A program made the position numbers and the translations under genes. From Thereva unica (taxonomy: Eukaryota; Arthropoda; Insecta; Diptera; Therevidae), in the NCBI GenBank assembly GCA_949987705.1, contig OX465281.1, positions 155,052,380-155,116,379 on the forward strand: 64,000 nucleotides of DNA, read 5' to 3'. Under the pieces are notes generated by a model. It saw nothing but the letters and a program-made list of their open reading frames with translations. It ran no database searches and was not told where the DNA came from. Below are positions 53,581 to 64,000 of the stretch, in pieces. Every line of letters begins with the position of its first letter. Within the stretch, counting starts at the first letter, position 1.

Positions 53581-53661
53581 GAAGTTCTCCCGAACCCTCT
53601 TGGCGTTTTCAAGTCTTTTATCCGATTTTTGGAGTTCCGTAATTTCGCTATGGTAATACCA

Positions 53662-54528
53662 CAGACTTAAATATCTGTAATACAGATGTTCCGCTTCATA
53701 CAAAATTTTGTCACCAGCAAATTTGCTGGGTATAAATCCCATCGCGAAGCTTTAGTCTACACATTCCACATAAGCTTTCCGCGCATTTCCCCAAGTTCTC
53801 TGTTGATGGTCAAAGGAAGAGGCGAAGGGCAGAGTGGCTTCGGAACTTCATTCCACACGGACGAAATGTACTTTTCAGCCTTCTCCACCCCTCACACGCT
53901 TTGCCCTATCAACCAGGCAACAGGCGACACAATTTTATGTGAATGGCCAAGTAAAGTGCTCGTGCGCAGGATGGTTTTTTTTTAATTTCCTTTGCGGCAG
54001 GTCATGATTTTGTTTTTTTTTCTTGTTTTCAGGCATACGTATGTGCAATTTCTCGGAAGAAATGAAATATTCTTTTTAGGCAACTTTTCGTGTTCAAGGC
54101 TATTTCGCTACATTTCAGGTGTGCGGAAAATAATCGATTTGAATTGTATTTGATTAGCCAAGGGGTCAGGCCCAGTGCACCGCTGGATGGAGTTTTTTTA
54201 AATTCCAATTTTTTATATGGGGAACTTTTGAATTGTGGCAGGTCATGATTTTGTTTTTTTCTTGTTTGCAGGCATATATTTCTCCAATGAAATATTCGTA
54301 TTTCCTGGCCATTGATAGTTGTTCCCGGCCGAATATTTCAGGTGCGCGGGACACTATTTGTTATTGGGTGAACTGAATTTGTGTACCGGTCGGTGGAAGT
54401 CGATCGCTCAGTTTTCAGATGAGACATATTCGCATTTTTTTCCGTAAACAAGGATAAGAATTCAATTACCACATATTGTTTCTTACAATTTTTTAATGTC
54501 ATAAAAAATGCATAAGGAAAAAGACATT
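53662..54528 (+). repeat. Left inverted arm of the P-like element
   Basis: Mirrors 60610-61487. Landmarks: GAAGCTTTAGTCTACACATT and GGCCAGGAAATACG on opposite strands. Confidence 0.9.
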
Positions 54529-55009
54529 CACTAATTGTTATTCATAAATGCCAATTTTGGTACTGTACATGTTAAGAACTGACTGCAACATTCTTTCGTC
54601 TATGTCAATTTTATAGTGTAATAATAGGTAATTTAAGGTGGGCGAAGGGGTTTTTAAGAAATACTCGATGTGGCTCGATGTAGGAATCTTTTTAAGAAAT
54701 ACTATTAAAAGCAAATTCATTATAATTAGGTGGGGAACGAAAGGATTTCATTCCTCAGCACGAAATTTATTTTTCCCGCTCACTCCCCACTACTCTGACA
54801 AAAAATATATTTGGACAGGGAATGTGCTCCATTAAAGCTTTCATTCGAGTCTAATATCGTGTGAAAAGACTCCGTGACAAGAAGAAAATTGAGTGTATTA
54901 TAAAAAAGGGAACGAGTATATTTATTTACTTTTTAATAATTAATCAAACTTGTGTGTTTCAAGAAATCTATGTTTTTGTGCTTGTGTAAATACTTTTGAC
55001 GGGAATAAA

Positions 55010-55227
55010 ATGTGTGTAAATACTTTTGACGCAGGTGGCCCTTATTTATTTCTCAGAAACTAAACTGAATTCAACCGATTGCTTTTCTCCTCCTGTTCTA
55101 GAGTATTCAGACAACCCTACAAAAAAAATATTTCCTTATAATTATTAGTAACATCGGATTTTTAAAGTTTCTTTGCAAAGCGGGAGCACAGCATGGCCTT
55201 GTGTAAATACTTTTGACTATGGCTGTA
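55010..55227 (+). mobile_element. Tc1/mariner terminal fragment
   Basis: GTGTAAATACTTTTGAC occurs near 54984, 55015 and 55203. The last copy runs into TATGGCTGTA, the typical end of a Tc1/mariner terminal repeat ending at TA. All copies are in direct orientation, and no opposite terminus or transposase is present. Confidence 0.5.
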
Positions 55228-55310
55228 CATATTAATATATTTTTCTAATTTTTTAGTATTTATAATTTATTGCAAATTATTAGGTACCTACTAGATAGAA
55301 TTAAAATATT

Positions 55311-57966
55311 ATGATGGCAGGCAAAGGAGGCCTTAGCCGCAAGTCTCGTGCTGCAGGAAATACATGTAGCCTGCGCCATTGCGGTAAGTCAAAGAGGTCT
55401 CATCCAGATATAAAATTATTTAAGTTTCCTGACTTCGAAATTCCATTATATATCAAATGGGCTGAGGTATGTGGAATTGGCGAAGACGTTGCAGAAAATT
55501 CTGCCAATTTATATGTGTGCAGCATGCATTTTGAGCGATCATGCTTAGGAAAAAAATTTTTAAAGAGAGGTTCTGTTCCAACTCTATATTTAAGGAGAGA
55601 CGATAAAAGTCCAGAAAGAACAGTGCAGAAAGAAAATTTGCTCGAAGGAAGCGATATGCTCGGCATTTTCAAGACTCCTCCATGTACATTAAGGAAAAGG
55701 AAACTATATGAATCATCACCTTCCTTTGCTTGTCGATTGTGTGAAAAAATGACAAAACTGAAGGAACATTATCGGAAACTTTGGGCTAATGAAAGAAAGA
55801 AAAGAATTTCGAAAGAAAACGATTTCGAAAAGTTCAGGAAAAAATATAAAAGTTTGCTGAGAGCAATGGATAGAAACAAGAAATTACAAGTAAAAGAACT
55901 GGAAGAAGAGAATGATAAGCTTCATGAAAATGAAAGAACATTAGTGAAAATGTTCAAGAAACCGCGGACATCAGGTGTTCGGTGGGAGCACGAAGAAAAA
56001 TTCCTATCTCAAAATTTGTTTTATAGATCTACGTCTTCTTACCTTTTCCTGAGAAATGTATTGAAATTACATTTTCCAACCCCTTCGACGATCAACAGAT
56101 GGACCACAGTCAAAAAATTACAACCAGGTAATAATGAATGCATTTTTGACGCTCTTCGCAAGGCTGCAGAACAAATGAATAACCGTGATAAAACATGCAT
56201 CATGTTGTTCGATGAGATGGCGATACGGCATAATTTGACCTATAATTCTCCGAGAGATGTTGTTGATGGTCTTGTGGATTTGGATTTCAGAAGAGAAAAT
56301 AAAATCGGAGGGCAGATTTGTACGTTTATGTTGAGAGGCATATTTTCCAACTGGAAATTTATTTTCAAATACTTGGTGTCAGAAAAAGGGCTGACTGGTG
56401 AAATTTTACATGACATTATAAAGGAATAAGTCCAAATTATTGACAACATTGGCCTGGACTTAAGAGCAATAACATGTGATCAAGGACCAAGCAATAGAAA
56501 AGCATATGATCTTTTAGCAAGAAGCGTGAAGAACAACACAACAGAAACAATCTATTTTGAAAAGGGAACAAAAAGAATTTATCTTTTATATGATGTTCCT
56601 CATCTTATCAAGTCCTTCAGAAATGTGCTGTTGAAAGGAAACTTTGAGACTCCAGATGGAGACGCAACATTCGATGTCATAAGAGAGCTATTTGAAATAG
56701 AAAATGGCAAAGTTACGAAGATGACAAATTTAACCATTCAGCATATTTACCCCACCCCTTTCGACAAAATGAAAGTTGATTTGGCGGCAGAAGTTTTTAG
56801 CCATACAACATCAGCTGCAATTAAAACATGCGCAGAAGACAGCTGCTTTAGAAAGGTTGATAAAGACACTGCGCTCTCCACTGCAAAGTTTGTAAATAAA
56901 ATTAACATTCTCTTTGACTGCCTGAACAGCAAAAATATTGATGACCCTAACCCCTTTAAACGTGGGTTAAAAAAGGTAGCAATGTTTGGAAAACACTGGT
57001 GGAAATGAAAGAATACATAAAGGTAATAAAATATAAGGGACACAAGATATATTGTCAGAATGGAATGATCCAAACAATTAACGGTATTCTTTCCTTGTGT
57101 CAACATCTGCTTGAAGAAAGAGGAGACATTTTTTTATTCACACGTCTCGCTTTAATCAGGATCCTCTAGAAAATGCATTCTCGATTGTTAGAGCTAAGGG
57201 GGGAAATTGCAAAAATCCGTCAGTACATGAATTTAATATAATAGTGGCAAAAATGCTGTCACTGAAATTGTTGCATTTCAGCTCAAAGTCCAACTGCTTG
57301 CAGGATGAGGACTATACACTTGAAGTTGATCTTCAAGAGATTGTTCAAGAATCAGATGGAATATCTAAAGAAATGCAACGTATAAATAGAGAAGACATAG
57401 AAGACAATATTGCAAGACCTGCTCTATCATACCAACAAATAGTCAAGGATAACGAAGAATATGTTAACAATGATTTCGATTGTTTCACCTCAGAACATGT
57501 GCCAATTGAATTAATGTCTACAAGGTACTTCGTGGGATATTTGGCATATCGAGTTAAATGTGAAATGTGTAGGAGTATAATCATTAAACCAGAAGAAATT
57601 TTGACATGTCCTTCAGAGCTCTTCATCCACTTCAAAAACTATATTAACGGAAGGGACTTTGGAAGTTTATGTGCTCCGTCGGATGTATTTTTTGATGTAT
57701 GCAAAATACAAATAAAAGTTTTTGAAACAATTTTCAACAATAACATAGATATCCTGAATATAAGGAAGAGAATGGCGACCGAAAGCATTAGATGTATCAG
57801 AGAAAGCCCACAACAATCCTGGTTCGACGAGGAACATCCGTGTTATAGCCACCGGGTAACTATAATGAATTTGCTTTTAACAGTAATGCTAAGAAAGCAC
57901 TGCACTTGGGCATGTCGAATGAGAAAGAGCAACAAAGGAAAAATTCGAAACCTGACCCATGAATAG
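55311..57966 (+). pseudogene. P-element-like transposase with THAP domain
   Basis: Three ORF segments of one gene. 55311-56429 starts with a THAP zinc finger (CSLRHC, LFKFP, WAEVCG, YVCSMHF, SVPTLYL), then a coiled-coil region (about residues 140-220) and a P-type transposase core (FLRNVLKLHFPTPSTINRW, CIMLFDEMAIRHNL). An in-frame TAA at 56427 interrupts, and the same frame continues (DLRAITCDQGPSNRKAYDLL; YDVPHLIKSFRNVLL) to 57008. A frameshift leads to 57009-57130, and a second brings frame one from about 57133 (RFNQDPLENAFSIVRAKGG) to 57966. The start ATG pair at 55311 gives the complete THAP domain. Full length would be about 880 residues, like THAP9/P transposases. At least one stop and two frameshifts make it inactive. 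Confidence 0.88.
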
Positions 57967-58019
57967 ATTAATTAAAATAACCTTGACGGAAATCATCTAA
58001 ATATATTGCAAATAAATTA

Positions 58020-58890
58020 AGGTGAATATTAGAATCGAGGCTCCAGCCGACCGAAAAAAATTCCACTCATCTATCGCATAGAGGAATAAGAAGAAGCTAT
58101 TATATGAAGCTATGAGCTGAAAAAATTAAAAACTAGATTTGCAAATGTCGAATGATAAAGATCAGAGCACGACGAGGAATGAAACAACGATTGAACAATT
58201 TGATTTTATGGGTATATATATGGTCCCTACCTACTTGAAGGGTTGGCGTGAGGCTTAAAACTCACCCGGAAAAGAGAATTATTACGGAACGAGCAGCATT
58301 TGTGTCGTTCAATGTAGGAGTGGTGTAACTCTGTATTTTAGGGTATTGGAGGTTGATTTGTCGGGTCAACCTCTAGTGTTTTGAAGTGTGGAGTTACACC
58401 GCGCGACATATTTGTTATAAAAGGTCAGGAGCGGAACGCGTTGGAGTGATTGAGGGAGGGCGGGTGGAACTCACTATACCGCCACCTCCTCGTGGTGAGT
58501 TCTGGGTTGTTTTGCGTTAGTTTTGAACGCAAAATAAGCTGAGAGCTGTATAAATACACTCACCCAAAAATTTCATTGTTTTTGGGTCAGTTTTTACTAA
58601 AAACTACTTTATCCCAGTCATCCCACTCCCAATCTTTGTGTGATAAGTTAAGGACAAACAATTTAATTTCCAAAATATTGCAAAACATTTTTGAGTGAGT
58701 GCATATAAGTAACAATGAAATAAACTTCAACAGAATATTCATAAATAAAATATATTGATTCTTATCCTCCTGTATTAAGATTGATTTGGAAATATAGACT
58801 AGCCATAGAAGTCAACACTTCTAAAGTGTGGTCCTACGCACACTATTTTTTATGTGGTAAAGTCAAGCTTAGGAATTACTACTAGTACAA
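58020..58890. other. Non-coding interval within the P-like element
   Basis: No gene. A GC-richer patch at 58420-58520 includes a hairpin around CCACCTCCTCGTGGTGAG, weakly recalling the RTE leader at 38885. An inverted pair GGAGGTTGA/TCAACCTC is near 58347-58375. The rest is featureless. Confidence 0.45.
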
Positions 58891-59540
58891 CTAGTCCGAT
58901 ATGTCGTTCAACTCATGGTCAGTGTCTAGTAGTAATCTTGATTTGAAGGATAGAGGAGAAAGGATAGGTAAGGGGTCTGGAGGGTGCGTGAGTAGATGTC
59001 GATGAACCTTGCGTTTGAACTCTGAGATGTTATATGAGTTCGGAAATACCGACTGTGGAAGACAGTTCCACAATCCAGTTGTTCTATTTATAGACGAACT
59101 GCTAAAACGTAATGTGCGTGAAAAGCATGGCTGTAGTCTGTGGGGGTGAGCCGAGTTGGCTAGTCTTGTGTTGCGGGAAAAAAAGTTGCCGTGTAGGCAG
59201 GAGGTTTATAATTTCAGTAGAACAGTTGCTATGGTAATAGCGGTAAAACTTGCTGAGTGCAGCTACATTCCTTCGGTTGCTTAAAGGGTCGAAGGAAGAG
59301 CAAAGGGTGCAATCGCCAATGAGTTTGATGGCGCGATTTTGTACCTAGTTCAGCCAAGCCAAGGTAGTTTTTGGGGCGCCCCCCGCCCCCCAGATATACG
59401 AGTTGTATTCAAAGCGGGGCCGAATGTAGGACTTGTATATGTATATGAGGAAGAGCCAGTGAGCCTTGTGTTTGCATTCTTGGATGTTGTAGGAGTTTAT
59501 TTTTTTAGCAGCCGGGTGGGTCACAAACATCAGAGCTAGC
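58891..59540 (-). pseudogene. LINE ORF2 C-terminal remnant
   Basis: On the minus strand, fragments from 59530 down to 58891 read YKSYIRPRFEYNSYIWGAG, then NRAIKLIGD, DPLSNRRNVAALSKFYRYYH, and finally LPQSVFPNSYNISEFKRKVH with several stops and frame changes. This is the segment after the RT in jockey/CR1/R1-group LINEs. No endonuclease or RT palm is present. Confidence 0.75.
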
Positions 59541-60609
59541 GGTAGACAGTTTTGTTGGAGTGTTCTGCCTCCTGAAACAAGTGAATCCCGCTAACCACGC
59601 TAACGGTTGGAATGAAATCAACATTTTTTGATTTTTAGTGGAAGTTGGGAACCATGTTGTATGTTTATAGTGGTGTTGATAACTTAGCCAGTAAACATCC
59701 TTCGAAATAGTAATTTGAACGGTGCACTTCGTGGATGTTTGCGCGGATGTTGGCAATCTAGTTGGAGTGTCTGTATATTTCATGATGCCAACTTGGTTGT
59801 CAACCAAGTTTGTCGTGTGTATGTTGTCAACCAAGTTTGTCGTATGTATGATCTACGTCTACGCTGGACGAACATGAAATGAGAATTGCCGAAACAGCGC
59901 CCCCAAAAATCCAGTTCAGCCAAACGCCAAAGGGAAGAAAGGCACTAGGACAACCTATGAAGAGATCTAAAGACGAAATAGAAATGGACTTATGTGCCTT
60001 ACTACATGGATAACTAAAGCCTGACTAAATATGACGTGCCGTACCGCAACCGTACGTGCCCTAGCGTACGAACTAGGGAATCCAATCCCGCATCAAAATC
60101 TCTATGCCGCAGTCCCGCGGGATCGAGGTCAACGGGGATTTGCGGGACTACAAAACGATTCGTAGATTTTGTTCTAAAAGGTTATGTTCATTAATTCATG
60201 AAGTATTATATGAAATAAATGCGTAACAAACTACAGTCAAACAACACCAATTCTAAACTACGCTGGAGTTTTCTTACATAGTAGCATAAATTTTAATTTC
60301 GAACTTGCTCTCCATTATAGCAGAGCTTATGCTAGTTTAGAAATGTCCTGAATAATTTGTTTGACACTCAGTTATTCGTTTGAAATGCATTTGCCGCGAG
60401 GATAATCCCCTTACTAAGTTTCCATACAGAGTTTACGATGGGTTTTGTCAAAGTAGAAACGGAGGTTGAGTAAAGTTTCTTTAAGCAGTCCGGTTCAGCC
60501 GAGTTTTGCATATGTGTGCGATTGAGTCTCCGTTATTGCATATATACCAACGTCGACGCAATGTAATATTACTTATCTGACACTTTCGCCCAGAGCCGTC
60601 ATGGAAATG
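59541..60609. other. Interval without a supported gene
   Basis: It holds a stretch (59549-59615) related to the reverse insert at 23936-24000, a 27-bp tandem duplication around TCAACCAAGTTTGTCGT at 59794-59848, and short GC-rich inverted bits near 60100-60150 (TCCCGCGGGA). No protein or RNA gene was recognised. Confidence 0.5.
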
Positions 60610-61487
60610 CCGTCTTTTTCCCTATGCATTTTTTATGACATTAAAAATTTGTAAGAATCAATATGTGGTAATTGAATTCTTATCCTTGTTTACGGAAGAA
60701 AATGCGAATATGTATCATCTGAAAACTGAGCGATCGACTTCCACCGACCGGTACACAAATTAAGTTCACCCAATAACAAATAGTGTCCCGCGCACCTGAA
60801 ATATTCGGCCGGGAACAACTATCAATGGCCAGGAAATACGAATATTTCATTGGAGAAATATATGCCTGCAAACAAGAAAAAAACAAAATCATGACCTGCC
60901 ACAATTCAAAAGTTCCCCATATAAAAAATTGGAATTTAAAAAAACTCCATCCTGCGGTGCACTGCGCCTGACCCCTTGGCTAATCAAATACAATTCAAAT
61001 CGATTATTTTCCGCACACCTGAAATGTAGCGAAATAGCCTTGAACACGAAAAGTTGCCTAAAAATAATATTTCATTTCTTCCGAGAAATTGCACATACGT
61101 ATGCCTGAAAACAAGAAAAAAAAAACAAAATCATGACCTGCCGCAATGGAAATTAAAAAAAAACCATCCTGCGCACGAGCACTTTACTTGGCCATTCACA
61201 TAAAATTGTGTCGCCTGTTGCCTGGTTGATAGGGCAAAGCGTGTGAGGGGTGGAGAAGGCTGAAAAATACATTTCGTCCGTGTGGAATGAAGTTCCGAAG
61301 CCACTCTGCCCTTCGCCTCTTCCTTTGTCCATCAACAGAGAACTTGGGGAAATGCGCGGAAAGCTTTTGTGGAATGTGTAGACTAAAGCTTCGCGATGGG
61401 ATTATTAATAAATCCCCCTAGAAAATTTTCTGGTGACAAAATTTTGTATGAAGCGGAACATCTGTATTACAGATATTTAAGTCTGTT
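60610..61487 (-). repeat. Right inverted arm of the P-like element
   Basis: Reverse complement of 53662-54528 with few changes, including a small length difference near 61402-61425. Confidence 0.9.
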
Positions 61488-61499
61488 AACTTTTTTTCT

Positions 61500-61765
61500 A
61501 AGGGTGGAAAACGAATTTTTTTTTTTGGAAAAACAAGGTCTAACGATAGGCTGTGGAATGGGACGTTTTTCCACCCAGCCCGCAAAATTCTTCGGGCTTG
61601 TGAAGTTAGCCCGAAAAAATATTTTTTTTTTTTCATAAAAAATTTGTGGTAAGTGGAAAAACGAAAATAATCGGTGGAAAAACGTGGAATAACTAGAAGC
61701 TTTCGAATGCGACGTTTTTCCACTCAGCCCGAAAATTTTCCGGGCCAACTTCACGTACCTCCAAA
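61500..61765. repeat. Repeats of a GACGTTTTTCCAC type
   Basis: GGGACGTTTTTCCACCCAGCC (about 61559) and GCGACGTTTTTCCACTCAGC (about 61713) stand about 150 bp apart, with GTGGAAAAACG in the opposite orientation between them. It mirrors in position the 152-bp array on the other side of the P-like element, though the sequences are not simply homologous. Confidence 0.6.
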
Positions 61766-62150
61766 ATTTGATTTGCTGCACAAAACGCAGAAACTTTGTC
61801 TGCCGTGCCCTCCAATTCCGCTTTGAAATTTAGCCTCCGGTCGATCATCACTCCCAGGTACCTTAGAGCGGGCTGTGAGTGGATGATCTGTTCCTCTACC
61901 TCGATCCTTACGGATACCAGGTTTCTCCGTTTGCTGATGAGCACTACTTCAGATTTGTGCTCAGTAAGCTTCAACCAAGCGCATTATAGCCACCCTTTTA
62001 TTTCCCAGATCGCTTCGTTCGCATGCAGTTCGATGTCATCTGGATGTTTTCCTTCAACAACTACCCCGATATCATCTGCAAACCCAATTGCCACTGCTTC
62101 CTTTGGAAGACGAAGCCCCAACACATCATTGTGTGTTTGCATTAAATTCA
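61766..62150 (-). pseudogene. R1-like LINE reverse transcriptase remnant
   Basis: On the minus strand: VLGLRLPKEAVAIGFADDIG with FADD at about 62070-62085, then ELHANEAIWEIKGWL, a stop near 61986, then KLTEHKSEVVLISKRRN and LRYLGVMIDRRLNF. These are RT motifs C to E of R1/LOA-type LINEs. Sequence to the right of about 62140 is unrelated and palindromic, so the RT is truncated there. Confidence 0.82.
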
Positions 62151-62314
62151 ACAAATTTACTATCCCTATCACCAGCACACAACTCAAAACATAAACACAA
62201 CTCATAAAATAGAAAGTAAAGCAACTTTTGCGTTGTGCGCTGGCGGCAAAATAATATTCTGTTGAATACACATACTTTAATCTATCTGTCATTGCCCCAC
62301 CGCAATTCCGCGTA

Positions 62315-62940
62315 ATGCTGGTGACATATACAAGCGTACATGCATTGCATTCAGAGGCTCCATGATATCCGGCGAATTTCCTCTGATACATAATAACATG
62401 GTTGCGTTCCGTGCCGGCTTTCACACATAGCCCGAAAATCTAAGTAACGTGTTCATGCGTTTGTGTGCTTATGCTTGTGTGTGCTATCTCGAATGCGGCA
62501 ATGCAGAAAAAGTTGAAAGTAGCCCGACCTTTGCGTGGCATGCCTTCCATTCGCGGAATATTCCGTCAGCTCGCATTTGAATACACTTCTATATTATCTG
62601 TCAACGAATGAAACGCATGTACGCTTGGATATGTCACCAGCTTAATTCCGTTAGAGGCTTCAACCTGGTGACATATCCAAGCGTACATGCGTTGCATTCG
62701 TTGAAAGATAACATATAAGTGTGTGTATTCAAATGCGACCTTACGGAATATTCCGTGAATGGAATGCATACCACGCAAAGGTCAGGCTAACTTTCAACTT
62801 TTTCTGCATTGCCGCATTGGACACAGCACACACAAGCATACACAACAAACAACCATGCAATTATGTGTCAGAGGAAATTTTCCGCATACCATGCAACCGC
62901 TGAATGCAATGCATGTACGCTTGTATATGTCACCAGCTTG
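62315..62940. repeat. Four-part inverted repeat (MITE-like)
   Basis: A motif of about 36 bp beginning CTGGTGACATATCCAAGCGT occurs four times with alternating orientation: about 62319-62352 (plus), 62608-62643 (minus), 62668-62703 (plus) and 62903-62938 (minus). The inner pair is the centre of a near-perfect palindrome, arms about 62462-62643 and 62668-62855. The outer pair extends into GAGGCTCC/TTTCCTCTGA-type flanks. It interrupts the R1-like LINE remnant. Confidence 0.8.
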
Positions 62941-62999
62941 TCTTTGCACGCGCTGCATGTCGTTCAGTTGTAATGAATTTACAGCAAGTTGTGAGTTGA

Positions 63000-63293
63000 G
63001 ATTTTGAAGATCATCAGTGTGAGATGTGAGATCAACAGAGATTCCGCTTGCAAAGTTTCGATGCTGCTATTGACTATCTCCAGCTGACTAATGTGTTCCT
63101 GGGAGATGGACTATAGCCCCTCCGTTAGGCGACCTTCGATTGAATCGAATCGATCGTTTAATATTTTGATTGAGTTGGAAAATTCCTTAATTCTCAACTC
63201 AGTACTACTAATGGAGAAGAGGATATCATCAAATTTTTTAGACATTCGCGATTCGAAGGCAATAAGAAATTGTTCAACATTTTCACTTGGCAA
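63000..63293 (-). pseudogene. Coiled-coil ORF fragment, possibly LINE ORF1 N-terminus
   Basis: The 60-codon ORF 63111-63293 reads MPSENVEQFLIAFESRMSKK ... RFDSIEGRLTEGL and, after one stop, continues with SQEHISQLEIVNSSIETLQ to about 63010. The heptad pattern suggests a coiled coil like those of LINE ORF1 proteins. There is no further domain. Confidence 0.35.
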
Positions 63294-63300
63294 CGTTTTG

Positions 63301-64000
63301 TAGTAAAGCCGCCACTTAAATACTTTGTTTCATTATTTATGCGGTTTCTGATACCCGATACTACTTAAGTAAACATCCTCTAGTCCAAGTTGCATGCTTG
63401 CAACTTTTCCCAATTTTATATTGCAACATTGTAATACAATACCTCTTGACTTGCATAAACACAAGTCAAGTCCAAGTTCCAACTCTAGAAATTGCAAGAG
63501 TTGCATAATATCGCTTATCACCACAATTCAGTTTCTCCTTACCTAAAAAGCTCCCGAAACGACAGCCAAAAATCACTCCTTAGTCGGCCGCCGTGCAGCT
63601 CGGTCCTTAGTTTTTTTCACGCTAAATTCAATTATAAAGTTCTTTATCTGAAAGTTTTAGATCGTTTGTTTTAAATCGTTATAATAAATGTTTTAAACCG
63701 AAATAAGTGTTTGACAACAGTTTGGAGGATGTCCGCACAAAACCTCTGGTCACTATGGGGTTTTTTGATAGCACTTTCCCAGCTTTCGATTTATCGGACT
63801 TTATATAAGAATAGTGAAAATGAAAATAAAAATAATTGATCTGCGGGTTAGATGTAGATGGTTGTTCGGAGTTTAAATTCATATTTTTCTAATCGTGCAA
63901 ATATGACGGTTGCAACACAGAGCACAGAAACAAAGTCTTACTCGCGCAGTGCCATTACTGATAACCTAACTTCACTTCCATATATCAACATACCAGTGGT
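63301..64000. other. No gene recognised
   Basis: AT-rich sequence to the window edge with a few short inverted matches (GACTTGCATAAACACAAGTC near 63448). No supported gene. Confidence 0.5.

Larger units (their letters stand above)
53662..61487 (+). mobile_element. P-element-like transposon with inverted arms of about 870 bp
   Basis: 53662-54528 and 60610-61487 are close reverse complements, including a 62-codon and a 60-codon mirrored ORF with about one change each. Between them lies a THAP-domain P-type transposase pseudogene (55311-57966). P elements normally have terminal repeats of about 30 bp, so long arms are unusual. True termini may lie further out, where both sides have GTGGAAAAAC-type repeats (53181-53580 and 61500-61765). 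The interval also holds a mariner end fragment and a LINE remnant, later insertions. Confidence 0.65.

Noticed and set aside
54166..60971. Mirrored 62-codon ORFs at 54166-54354 (minus) and 60783-60971 (plus) as conserved small genes
   Set aside because: They are part of the inverted arms of the P-like element; similarity is explained by arm duplication and no known motif is present.

Overview
The window is AT-rich eukaryotic DNA, almost certainly from an insect. The evidence is an insect-type RpS21 sequence and a set of insect transposon families: a jockey-like LINE, RTE LINEs, an errantivirus with env, other Ty3/Gypsy elements, hAT, P-like/THAP and Helentron-like elements. A beetle with a large genome would fit, but this is a guess. 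I see no intact single-copy host gene. The only cellular protein is a retrocopy of ribosomal protein S21.

Layout. (1) 1-2990, minus strand: 5' half of a jockey-like LINE with ORF1 and the endonuclease part of ORF2, plus a likely DPE promoter. (2) 2991-6690: a dispersed repeat, a 540-bp foldback repeat and non-coding DNA. (3) 6695-28289: a decayed DNA transposon. Its ORF fragments include a DDE-transposase-like region and a ubiquitin-specific-protease-like domain, and its 3' end has been amplified as a 690-bp tandem repeat. An errantivirus (9548-20572, TSD CGCG) sits inside its protease-like coding region, and a hAT element (16406-19705, TSD ACAGAAGT) sits inside the errantivirus env. The tandem array is further interrupted by a reverse-oriented insert and by a fused pair of Gypsy fragments (24183-28162). 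(4) 28570-30716: three separate foldback/MITE-like elements. (5) 31017-49394: a Gypsy element with broken genes but near-identical LTRs (TSD TTCG), which has received three insertions: an intact minus-strand Gypsy (31566-36471, TSD ATTT), an 8-kb RTE LINE whose 5' end is fused to a full-length polyadenylated RpS21 cDNA (38475-46481, 12-bp TSD), and a 513-bp truncated RTE fragment in the 3' LTR (8-bp TSD). The LINE itself was opened by a Helentron-like insert carrying about 3.7 kb of microsatellite (39259-43742). (6) 49450-52017: a satellite of roughly 120-bp units with a 1505-bp higher-order duplication. (7) 53181-61765: a P-element-like THAP transposase pseudogene between two inverted arms of about 870 bp. 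(8) 61766-64000: an R1-like LINE remnant, a four-part inverted repeat and a coiled-coil ORF fragment.

The strongest observations are the RpS21::LINE chimera bounded by one target-site duplication (a template-switch product), the protease-like domain in the DNA transposon, the three-deep nest with exact TSDs at two levels, the P-like element with very long inverted arms, and a phase-perfect 7-bp array of about 2.5 kb.
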